NCBI RefSeq assembly: GCF_018885265.1
Contig: NZ_CP076538.1
Location: 3,632,001-3,696,000 of the forward strand
Direction of reading: 5' to 3'
Origin: Amycolatopsis aidingensis
Lineage (GTDB): Bacteria > Actinomycetota > Actinomycetes > Mycobacteriales > Pseudonocardiaceae
DNA length: 64,000 bases
Shown: piece by piece, positions 45,346 through 53,311 of the stretch
Layout of the letters: every line of letters begins with the position of its first letter
How positions within the stretch are numbered: position 1 is the stretch's first letter
Made by a program: the position numbers and the translations under genes
Notes under the pieces: model-generated
The model's input: the letters and a program-made list of their open reading frames with translations, nothing else
Told to the model about the DNA's origin: nothing
Databases searched by the model: none

Positions 45346-47313
45346 GTGCGTGCTGTGTTGGGTGGGGTTGGTGAGGCGTTGCGGGAGATCGTGGCCGAGT
45401 TCCTTCCGACGGCTCGCGGTGGTGGTTCCCGCCGGGCCGCGCCGGGGTTCCGGACGGTCGGTCCTGACGCTGCGGCTGTGGTGAACAAGTTCCGGACGGA
45501 TGAGCCGGTGTTCGCGGTGCAGGTGTTGGTGCGGTGCCGGTCGGAGATTTCTGGCCGGGTGCAGGCCCATCTGCGGAGTGTGGTTGGTGCTTTTGATGTG
45601 TATCGGGGTGAGAACTACTGGCGTGTCCGGGGTGTGCGGGTGCTGGGGGTGCATCTGGGTTCCGATCTGCCGGTGGTGCGGCGGCGGTTTGATCGGCGGT
45701 TCTTCAGCGGGTTGGCGACGCCGCCTCGGCGGTGTCTGGTGACGGCGAGCGAGATCGCGGCCCTGCTGAAGCCGCCGTCGGGTCGGTGCCAGTCGCCGGC
45801 GATCGCGCGGAGCCGGGGGTGGGTGCAGCCCGCGCCGCGGGAGTTGCCGACCTACCGGCCGGATGCGGGGTTGGTGCGGTTGGGCTATGTCACCGACGTC
45901 AATGGGGAGGATCGGCTGGTCGGTATCCCGTTGCGGGAGTTGCTGTTCTCCGCGCGGTTCGGCAAGGCGGGGTTTGGGAAGACCGAGGAGGCGCTGGCGC
46001 AGGCGATCGAGCTTGCCCGCGCGGGTGGTGGGGTGTGGTTCCTCGACCCGCATGCGGATGGGTGGAAGCGTGCCAAGCCGTATCTGTCCGACCCGGCGTT
46101 GCGGGGCCGGTTGTGGGAGGTCAACCTCGACGTCCGTGGGCGCGGTCGGCGGTTGCCGGGGTGGAATCCGCTGAGCATGCGGGGTTTCTCCGAGGAGGAC
46201 ATCGAGGATCGGGTGGACGCGGTGGTGACCTCGTTCGCGACCGCGCTGGGGTGGGGTGATGCGGCTCCGCGGGCGAAGTCCATTCTCACCAAGGCCTGCG
46301 AGGCGCTGTGCTATCTGGCGATGCGGCTACCTGCGGACTGTGCGCCGACGATCTTTCAGATCCCGACGTTGGTGGACGATGCGGAGTGGCGGGAGGAGAT
46401 CCTGCGCTACCTGAAACCGAGCGTGCGTCGCTATTGGACGGACAGTTTCCCGAAGCTGCCGCCGGATGCGACCACCGTTGTCACCAACATCATCAACCGG
46501 CTGCGGACCAGCCCCACGCTGTCGGCCTTCCTCGGATCGTCGCGGACGACGTATGACGTGCGCAGGGCCATGGACACCGGGAAGATCGTGTTCGTCTGCA
46601 CGACCGGCGCTGGGGAGACGAACAAGCTGATCACCAGCTTCATGATCTACGACCTGTTCCGCGCGGGCCGCAGCCGGGTCGATACCCCGCCGGAGCAGCG
46701 CCGCCGGTGTGACGCCTTCATCGACGAGCTCGCCGCGGTGGACGGGGCGTCCCGCGGCTACCTGGCGGCGATCCTGGAGCAGTTGCGCAAGTATCTGGTG
46801 GCGCTGCACGCGATGAACCAGATGCCCGACCGGTTGACCGCGGAGACCCGCAGGGCGCTGCTGCAGAACCAGTCGTTGCTGCTGACCAGCGCTGCGGCCA
46901 TCGACGGCGCCCGTACCGTCGCCCGGGAATACGGCGGGCTGGTGCAGCCGGGCACGATCACCGAGCTGGAGCGGTTTCACCACGTGGTCACCGCGACCCT
47001 GGGCGGGCAGCGCACGACACCGTTCAAGATCCGCGGGCTGCATGTGGAGGACGAGTTCGCCGAGCACTTCCACCCCGAGTGGGAGGCCGAGGTCGACGCC
47101 TGCCTGGACAAGAACCTGGGGCGTCGCCCGATCGGTGAGGTGCTGGACGAGCTGGAGGATCTGGACGGGCGGATCCTGGACACCCTGCGCGGCAACACTC
47201 CACCGCCCCGTTCGCAGCGTGGCCGGCCGCCGGGCCGGGGCAGCGGTGCCGGTGTCGAGCTGGACCCACCGGAGGCCGCAGGTCCGTCGTCGTTCCCCTC
47301 GACGGTGGAGTAG
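45346..47313 (+). CDS. TraG/HerA-like conjugation ATPase, C-terminal two thirds
   Basis: 655 residues counted from GTG 45346, where the readable frame begins; no good ribosome site, so translation may depend on re-initiation or the gene may be dead. Walker A FGKAGFGKTE (about 206-215), then WFLDPHADGWKRAKPYL, the Walker B FIDELAA (about 458-464) and a helicase/HerA-like LLQNQSLLLTSAAA sensor segment. This is the VirD4/TraG-type motor that brings DNA to the channel in actinomycete ICEs. It is severed from its N-terminus by 15.8 kb of cargo and a frameshift. Followed after six bases by the replication-relaxation gene. Confidence 0.75.
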   Translation: MRAVLGGVGEALREIVAEFLPTARGGGSRRAAPGFRTVGPDAAAVVNKFRTDEPVFAVQVLVRCRSEISGRVQAHLRSVVGAFDVYRGENYWRVRGVRVLGVHLGSDLPVVRRRFDRRFFSGLATPPRRCLVTASEIAALLKPPSGRCQSPAIARSRGWVQPAPRELPTYRPDAGLVRLGYVTDVNGEDRLVGIPLRELLFSARFGKAGFGKTEEALAQAIELARAGGGVWFLDPHADGWKRAKPYLSDPALRGRLWEVNLDVRGRGRRLPGWNPLSMRGFSEEDIEDRVDAVVTSFATALGWGDAAPRAKSILTKACEALCYLAMRLPADCAPTIFQIPTLVDDAEWREEILRYLKPSVRRYWTDSFPKLPPDATTVVTNIINRLRTSPTLSAFLGSSRTTYDVRRAMDTGKIVFVCTTGAGETNKLITSFMIYDLFRAGRSRVDTPPEQRRRCDAFIDELAAVDGASRGYLAAILEQLRKYLVALHAMNQMPDRLTAETRRALLQNQSLLLTSAAAIDGARTVAREYGGLVQPGTITELERFHHVVTATLGGQRTTPFKIRGLHVEDEFAEHFHPEWEAEVDACLDKNLGRRPIGEVLDELEDLDGRILDTLRGNTPPPRSQRGRPPGRGSGAGVELDPPEAAGPSSFPSTVE

Positions 47314-47319
47314 ATCCCG

Positions 47320-48198
47320 ATGGTGCGCCTTGATTCGTTCCAGCGGGACGCGTTGACCGCGATCTACTGGCACCGGCTGGTCAACACCGATCAGCTCGGC
47401 CGGTTGGTCGGGCCGTCGATGCCTGCCCGCACGGTGCGGGACAAGCTGCTGGCGCTGCGGCGCGCCGGACTCGTCGACCGCATCGTGCACCAGCGGGCGC
47501 CCCGCGTGTGGCATGTCACCGAGGACGGCGCGGCGGCCGTCGAGGCGGCGGGAACGGTCGATGCCCGCCCCTACCGGCTGCCCAGCATGGCGGTGGCGGA
47601 CCTGCTGCACCGGCACGCCCTGGACGTGGTCGAGACCGGGTTGGCGTTCGTCGAGACCGCGCGAGCGCACGGGCACGATTGCGGGCCGTTGTCGTGGACG
47701 CCGGAGGTCGCGCACCGCGTCCGGGCCGGATCGGATCGGCGGGATGTCGTGATCGCGGATGCCGTGCTGCACTACGTCTGCGAGCGGGACGGTCGGCGGG
47801 TCCAGCGGGTGTTCTTCGTGGAGGTGGACCGGGCGACGATGCCGGTGGCGCGGCTGGCGCGCAAGCTGGGCCGCTACGTGCGCTACCACGGCTACGTCGC
47901 CAAGCAGGCCGCGGACAACCGGCCGGTGTGGCAGCAGCGCTACGCCCGCTTCCCCCGGGTGCTGGTGGTGCTTTCCGGTGCGCCCGAGCATGTGCTGGAC
48001 CGCCGGCTGGCTGACCTGCGCGCCCACACCCAGGCCATGACCACCGCGGCGCTGGCCCACGACCGGGTGGTGGCGTTGGCGACGACGCTGGAGCGGTTGC
48101 GCTGCCGGGGTCCGTTGCGGGAGATCGCGGTGCCGCTGCTCGGCGACGACACCCGGCCGGTTCCGGTGGTGGGCCCGCCTGCGGCGAGGGCGCGATGA
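47320..48198 (+). CDS. Replication-relaxation family protein
   Basis: 292 residues, ATG 47320. An N-terminal winged-helix (QRDALTAIYWHRLVNTDQLG, VRDKLLALRRAGLVDRIV) is followed by the nuclease-like domain RVFFVEVDRATMPVARLARK, with the E-x-D pair, and YARFPRVLVVLSG. This is the replication-relaxation family common in actinomycete conjugative elements, thought to nick or process DNA in place of a classical relaxase. It lies between the coupling ATPase and the ParB-like gene and overlaps the latter by four bases. Confidence 0.85.
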   Translation: MVRLDSFQRDALTAIYWHRLVNTDQLGRLVGPSMPARTVRDKLLALRRAGLVDRIVHQRAPRVWHVTEDGAAAVEAAGTVDARPYRLPSMAVADLLHRHALDVVETGLAFVETARAHGHDCGPLSWTPEVAHRVRAGSDRRDVVIADAVLHYVCERDGRRVQRVFFVEVDRATMPVARLARKLGRYVRYHGYVAKQAADNRPVWQQRYARFPRVLVVLSGAPEHVLDRRLADLRAHTQAMTTAALAHDRVVALATTLERLRCRGPLREIAVPLLGDDTRPVPVVGPPAARAR

Positions 48199-49331
48199 AC
48201 ACCGCGGCGTCGCCCAGCCAGGTGGGGCTGTCGCCGCGGCTGCGGCAGCGCCGGTTCACCCTGCTGCCGTTGCGGGGTGAGGGCACGCCGTTCACCGAAC
48301 CTCAGGGCCGGGTACCGGGGGACAGCACCGCGCCGGCCGAGCTGGCGGATCTGGTCTCCTCGATCGCCACCGTCGGGGTGCTCCAGCCCGTGCTGGTGGA
48401 AGAGGTCGACACCGGTGAGGGGCAGCCGCCGGTGATGAAGCTGGCGGCGGGGGAGCGGCGGCTGCGTGCCTGCCGCTGGGGCGCGGTGCACCGGCCGGAC
48501 AACCCGCACTTCGCCGCGCTGCCCGCGGTGGTGTGTCCGGGGCCGCTGTCGGATGAGGAACGGCGGATCTGGCAGCTGGTGGAGAACCTGGCCCGCGAAG
48601 ACCTGCGGCCCGGGGAGCTGGCAGCCGCGCTGGTGCTGGATCGCTGCGCCGTGTTGCTGGGCAAGCTGATCGCCGGTGGGCACACGGTGCCCGCCGAGGT
48701 GTATGCGATCGAGGACCCGATCGCGCGGTTCCAGGCGATGGACAAGCTGCGCGGCACCGACAAGGAGTGCGCCGCCCCGTGGTCGGAGGTGCTGACCCGG
48801 CTGGGGCTGCAACTGAGCCCCCGCAAGGCACGCGAACTCGTCCGCGCCTTCGCCGAGATGCCCCGCGAGATCTCGGCGGAGATGGACGAGGCCAAGATCA
48901 GCCTGCACACCCGCATCCGGTTCATCGAGCTGCGCCGCGGGCGGGCGGCCGCCGCCGAGGACATCTGGGCCGCGGTGAAGAACACCGGCCGGGCGAAGCT
49001 GCTGCGCTGCGCCGTGGCGGCCGCCACCGAGCGGGACGACCTCACCGCCGAACAGGCCCTGGCCGAGGCCGAACGTCAGCACGAGGAAGCCAATGCCGCC
49101 CGCGCCGCGGCCCTGCGGGCACCGGACAACCCCACCGCCGACCGCGCCGACACCGGCGCCGGAGACCTCGAGGAGCACCCGGTGGTCGAGCGCCAGCTGG
49201 TGGACAACGCCCTGGCCGCACTGCGTGCCCTCGTCCAGGCGGTCACGGCCGGGGCGCGCCTTGACGACCACGACCGCGCCTCCCTGCGCCTGCTGGCCGA
49301 GGAACTCACCGCCGCACCCGCCGCGGCCTGA
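48195..49331 (+). CDS. ParB/Spo0J-like partition protein
   Basis: 378 residues, ATG overlapping the upstream stop. The N-terminal ParB/sulfiredoxin-type domain is recognisable: LADLVSSIATVGVLQPVLVEE, then LAAGERRLRACRWGAVH and IWQLVENLAREDLRPGELAA. The central part is helical with an HTH-like segment (WSEVLTRLGLQLSPRKAREL). The C-terminus is Ala/Glu-rich. Probably supports maintenance of the excised element or acts as a regulator; no ParA is present in the window. Confidence 0.8.
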   Translation: MNTAASPSQVGLSPRLRQRRFTLLPLRGEGTPFTEPQGRVPGDSTAPAELADLVSSIATVGVLQPVLVEEVDTGEGQPPVMKLAAGERRLRACRWGAVHRPDNPHFAALPAVVCPGPLSDEERRIWQLVENLAREDLRPGELAAALVLDRCAVLLGKLIAGGHTVPAEVYAIEDPIARFQAMDKLRGTDKECAAPWSEVLTRLGLQLSPRKARELVRAFAEMPREISAEMDEAKISLHTRIRFIELRRGRAAAAEDIWAAVKNTGRAKLLRCAVAAATERDDLTAEQALAEAERQHEEANAARAAALRAPDNPTADRADTGAGDLEEHPVVERQLVDNALAALRALVQAVTAGARLDDHDRASLRLLAEELTAAPAAA

Positions 49332-49355
49332 ACACCCGAGAGAGGGGCGAGAGGG

Positions 49356-50483
49356 ATGTCGGTGTTTCTCGGACTGCCGGTGCGCACCGCGCCGGCCGCG
49401 CGCTGCGACTGCCGCCGGTGCCCGTGGTACTCCGGGGCCGACGCCGATCCGGTCGTGACGATCGCGCCGGTGTGCTCGGGCTGCAACGCCGACTGCTCCT
49501 ACTGCGGCTGCGCCCGCGCCGAGACCCCGGCCGTAGGCGGACCACCGGCCTGCGCGAGCTGCCCGATCCGGTGCGGCTCCCGCACCGACATCACCGCCTG
49601 GATGAGCGACATCGGCCACACCCTGGAGTTCGACGACATCCGCATCAGCGGCGTGCTCCCACCGGGCATGCCGACCTTCATCCCGCAGGTCGACGGTTCG
49701 GGTGTGACCGAGCTGGACGCCGGGCTGCGGTGGCCGGCCTACGCGGTGGGTCTGCGGCGGGTGTTCTCCCCGCACACCCACGGGATCTACCCACGCTGGC
49801 GGCAGGACGCCACCGCGGCCCAGATCCTCGGGCTCGCGGAGTCCACCCTGACCGTACTGTCCGGCTACGGCGAGGACCCGCTGGTGGAGGCGTTCTGGAC
49901 GGCCCGGCACCGCGACGGGCTGATCGAGCGGATCGCCGCCCTGCGCTTCGACCTGGTCCTGGCGCCGAACTACTCCATCTACGGCAACTGGCCGCGCGCG
50001 GAGCACCTGATCAACATGCGGCGGTCACTGTTGCTAGCGGGCGAGCTCGCCGACGCCGGGATTGCCACCGTGCCGAACCTGTACTGGTTCCGGCTGGAAG
50101 ACCTGCGCCGTTACGCGGACTGGATCACCGCGAACCCACTGCCCGCGGTTGCGGTCAACCTGCAGACCGTCCGGGAGAACCGCAACTGGGACACCTGGGC
50201 GCTGCCCGGCCTGTGCTGGCTGGCCGAGAACCTCCCGGACGACCTCCCGGTGATCCTCACCGGACTGTCCCGCCGCGACCGGGTCGCCACCGCGGTCGAA
50301 CTCTTCGGCGACCGGCTGATGCTGGTCAGCCAGAACCCCGCGCAGTACGCGTTGCACGGCGCCGTCATGACCCCGGATGGGCGGCAGGACCTGCACGCCC
50401 GCATCCCGGACGCCTTCGCCGCCTCCGTGCGGTACATGGCCTCGCTCCTGCCACACCCCACCCTCACCCGAGGAGGTGCCTGA
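49356..50483 (+). CDS. DUF4417-like protein with an N-terminal Cys cluster
   Basis: 375 residues, ATG 49356 after GAGAGAGG. The N-terminus carries many Cys (CDCRRCPWY, CSGCNADCSYCGC, CASCPIRC), enough for two or more metal or Fe-S sites. The C-terminal two thirds matches DUF4417: FDLVLAPNYSIYGNWPRAEH, then ADAGIATVPNLYWFRLEDL, AVAVNLQTVRENRNW and VILTGLSRRDRV. CxxxCxxC of radical-SAM type is close to CNADCSYC, so an Fe-S enzyme is possible, but the family is uncharacterised. Common cargo of actinomycete conjugative elements. Confidence 0.7.
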   Translation: MSVFLGLPVRTAPAARCDCRRCPWYSGADADPVVTIAPVCSGCNADCSYCGCARAETPAVGGPPACASCPIRCGSRTDITAWMSDIGHTLEFDDIRISGVLPPGMPTFIPQVDGSGVTELDAGLRWPAYAVGLRRVFSPHTHGIYPRWRQDATAAQILGLAESTLTVLSGYGEDPLVEAFWTARHRDGLIERIAALRFDLVLAPNYSIYGNWPRAEHLINMRRSLLLAGELADAGIATVPNLYWFRLEDLRRYADWITANPLPAVAVNLQTVRENRNWDTWALPGLCWLAENLPDDLPVILTGLSRRDRVATAVELFGDRLMLVSQNPAQYALHGAVMTPDGRQDLHARIPDAFAASVRYMASLLPHPTLTRGGA

Positions 50484-50804
50484 ATGGGCCGCCATGTGTG
50501 GATCCTGCTGGGCTGGTCGCCCGACTACGGTGCCCCGACCACGCCAGTCGCCGTGCTCGGCCTGGACATCGGCACCGACGGCACCGTCACCCGCCACGTG
50601 GAATGGATGCCGAGGCAGTACCAGCACGGCCAGACCTGGCGGCACCGCCTGGCCACCACCCCCGCCGAGGAGCTCCCGGCGCGGATGCAGCTGTGGGAGA
50701 ACTCGCCGACCTGCCCGGCCGCCCGGGTCGAGCCGCTGCTGCCTGACCGCGGGCTGAGCGAGGCCGTGCAGTTCCAGTTCGACGACCTGCTCCGCCCGTC
50801 CTGA
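50484..50804 (+). CDS. Small hypothetical protein of the element
   Basis: 106 residues, ATG directly after the previous stop with GAGGAGG before it. Soluble, no Cys cluster or membrane helix; VWILLGWSPDYGAPTTPVAV, then LGLDIGTDGTVTRHVEWMPR and the C-terminal LSEAVQFQFDDLLRP. No family recognised. Tight spacing shows it belongs to the same operon as the DUF4417-like gene and the kinase-like gene that follows. Confidence 0.6.
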   Translation: MGRHVWILLGWSPDYGAPTTPVAVLGLDIGTDGTVTRHVEWMPRQYQHGQTWRHRLATTPAEELPARMQLWENSPTCPAARVEPLLPDRGLSEAVQFQFDDLLRPS

Positions 50805-50827
50805 CCGGAGAGGACGGGTGAGCCACG

Positions 50828-53311
50828 GTGGGCACGAACTCCAAGGCCGCGCACGCCTCCTACGCCGTCGCACCCACCGCAGCGGGAACGGCCGCCGCGG
50901 TGGAGGAGGACGTCAGCTACGCGCTCCATCTGTCGGCCGTATGCCTCAACGGCAAGCAGCCGCAGAACCCGGCGGAGGAGGCGCTCGCGCAGGTCGCGCT
51001 GATCGATCTCGGCGGGATCGACCCGACCGACCCGTACGGGCCGCCCGTGTTCGACCTGCCCGACGACCTCGGGCAGCGCTACGCCCTCCTGGTCGATGCC
51101 GTACAGGCCGCCCAGCACGCCGCCACCCAGCTCGATGACGAGTCAGCGGCGATCTTCCACGCCAAGCTGCACGACTACTGCGGCTCGTTTCTGCATGACC
51201 AGGAGCCCGACGCCCTGGTGACGCTCGCCGGTGAGCAGGGCTTCACTTGCCCGTCGCTGGTGGGACTGTCGGGCAGCGGCACGCACCCGCTGGAACACTG
51301 GCTCGACCCCTCGTATCCGGCTGAGGCCGCATCGAAGAAGCACATCCAGGACGTCGCCCTCGACCGCTACGCCGCACTCTGCGCCGGCGAGACCGTGGGC
51401 GGCAAGACACTCGCGGACTGGCAGCAGACCGATCCGACGATCACCACGCACGCGCACGGCGCCGAGCTTCCCGCCGCATTCCCGCCATGGCAGGCCACCG
51501 CCGACGACCTCGCCGCGGCCCGGGCCGCGGTCACCACCGCCCTCGCGGCCTGTGCCGGAACCGAGACCGCACCAGCGACACCGGCGACCGTGCACGCCCT
51601 GATCGACGCCGAGAACACCCTCGCCACCGCGGCCAACCCGGACCTCACCGCTGAGCACGCCGCGGCGGTCGCCGCCGCACGCCACCACATCGACCAAGCC
51701 TTGAGCCAGGTGACCGGGCACCAACTCCACACGGCGCTCGCCGCCGCGGCCGAGCAGGGCCGAATCAACGCCACCGACCCGCAGGTCCTCAACGCACCCC
51801 AACTGCTGAAGCTGCTGCGAGCCTCCACCCCGGCCGGGGAACGCGCCGACCTCCAGAAGCTCGCCGCCGACCGGGCCACGCAACTCCAGCACCTGGACAA
51901 ACCGGCCCTCATCGTGAACGAGGTCCTCGAGGGACCGACCGGCCATCTGCCCGCCTTGGGTACGCCAGGGGCCTACACCGAGGCGAGCGAGTTCGTCGCC
52001 GGGGCGCACGAGCTGTCCGCGTTCCACACCGCGGCGTCGACCTGGAACCCGGTCGATCCGCTCCCGGTCACACCGCACACCCAGCAGGCGAGCCACCAGA
52101 AGATCACCGCGTGGGCGCACCAGCAAACCCAGGACAACCTCCGCAACTTCTGCACCACCTGCGGCCTGCTCCCGCAGCACCTGTCCACGGTGGCGACCAA
52201 ACCGCACCTCGCCCGCCTGCTCGGCGCGTACACCTACGCCGACAAGGGCGGCATCAACACCATCAAGGCCCAGTTGCAGAAGAAGTACGACACCAAACTC
52301 TCCCCGCCGACGGCCACCGGCACGAAACCGGCCGCGCCAGCCGCTACCGCATCGGAGAAGTCGTCCGGGAGCAGCTTCGGTGCCCAGCACGCCCACATGC
52401 TCAGCGCCCTGCGCCAGGCGCAGGCCTCCTACTCCGCCGTGCCGCCGTATCTGGACCCCGGCACGGTCAAGGCGTGGGACTTCGGCGCCGGCACACCCGC
52501 CCAGCTCGGCGGAACGCACCCCAAGACCCTGCACCCCGGTCCGGACGGCACCACCTGGATGGCCAAACGCGAAGGCACCCCACGCGGCGGGGCGATGGTC
52601 CAGGCCGAAGCGACCGCGTCCCGGGCCCTGGCCCGCGCGGGCCTGCCCGCGTTGCCGGTCTATGCCACCACCATCGGTGGGAAACCGGCGTCGGTGCAGC
52701 CGATGCTGACCGGCGCCAGCCCGATGCCCGGCTCGCCCGGCCAGTGGTCCCAGGCCGATGTGGACGCCGTCGTCCGCCTGCACGTCGCCAGCTGGGCGCT
52801 GGGCAACCACGATGCGCACCACGAGAACGTCCTGCGCACCAGCGACGGCGGCCTGATCCCCATCGACCAGGGACAGAGCTTCAAGAACTACGGCCGCGAC
52901 AAGCTGAGCTTGGCGTACCGGCCCAGCACCACCACCGTCTACCACCGCGCCTACGACGCGCACCTGGCCGGCACGCTGCCGAAAGGGGTCCGGGTCGAGC
53001 CCGCCGCCGCGCACTCGGTGATCAAGCGGCTCGAGTCGATCCCGGACGCCGAATGGCGCGCCCTGCTGCGCACCGCCGCCCACGCCGGCGCGGCGCACAA
53101 GGACGTCAAGTGGGTCGCCCCGATGCGCTCGCACGCTGCCCAGCAGCACGGCATCGCCGAGTCGGCGGTCACCACCAGCCAGATCGCCGAGGCCTTCCTG
53201 GACCACGCGGTGGAGCGGAAGAAGAACCTCCGCCGCGACTTCGCCGCGTTCTTCCAGAAAGAGCTGAAGCTGGACTCCGCGGCAGCGCTGCAACACCTCG
53301 GGAAGCGCTGA
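50828..53311 (+). CDS. Large tagged protein with C-terminal HipA/PI3K-like kinase motif
   Basis: 827 residues, GTG 50828. It begins MGTNSKAAHASYAVAP, nearly identical to the start of the next protein. Residues 20-510 are Ala-rich helical. From about 530 a kinase-like domain follows: Lys in TTWMAKRE (about 578), ASRALARAGLPALPVYATTI, a Pro-Met hinge-like stretch, the catalytic loop GNHDAHHENV (about 660-669) and the metal-binding IPIDQGQSF (about 677-685), as in HipA and related phosphotransferases. The substrate is unknown. Secretion, toxin and regulatory roles are all possible; the shared tag favours a common fate with the next protein. Confidence 0.7.
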   Translation: MGTNSKAAHASYAVAPTAAGTAAAVEEDVSYALHLSAVCLNGKQPQNPAEEALAQVALIDLGGIDPTDPYGPPVFDLPDDLGQRYALLVDAVQAAQHAATQLDDESAAIFHAKLHDYCGSFLHDQEPDALVTLAGEQGFTCPSLVGLSGSGTHPLEHWLDPSYPAEAASKKHIQDVALDRYAALCAGETVGGKTLADWQQTDPTITTHAHGAELPAAFPPWQATADDLAAARAAVTTALAACAGTETAPATPATVHALIDAENTLATAANPDLTAEHAAAVAAARHHIDQALSQVTGHQLHTALAAAAEQGRINATDPQVLNAPQLLKLLRASTPAGERADLQKLAADRATQLQHLDKPALIVNEVLEGPTGHLPALGTPGAYTEASEFVAGAHELSAFHTAASTWNPVDPLPVTPHTQQASHQKITAWAHQQTQDNLRNFCTTCGLLPQHLSTVATKPHLARLLGAYTYADKGGINTIKAQLQKKYDTKLSPPTATGTKPAAPAATASEKSSGSSFGAQHAHMLSALRQAQASYSAVPPYLDPGTVKAWDFGAGTPAQLGGTHPKTLHPGPDGTTWMAKREGTPRGGAMVQAEATASRALARAGLPALPVYATTIGGKPASVQPMLTGASPMPGSPGQWSQADVDAVVRLHVASWALGNHDAHHENVLRTSDGGLIPIDQGQSFKNYGRDKLSLAYRPSTTTVYHRAYDAHLAGTLPKGVRVEPAAAHSVIKRLESIPDAEWRALLRTAAHAGAAHKDVKWVAPMRSHAAQQHGIAESAVTTSQIAEAFLDHAVERKKNLRRDFAAFFQKELKLDSAAALQHLGKR

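Noticed and set aside
51143..53296. Minus-strand frame of 717 codons
   Set aside because: Antisense to the tagged kinase-like gene; Gly/Arg/Val-rich without domains.
52111..53310. Upstream extension of the second tagged protein by 400 codons
   Set aside because: It overlaps the kinase-like gene in another frame; the shared MGTNSKAAHA start at 53311 marks the real beginning.
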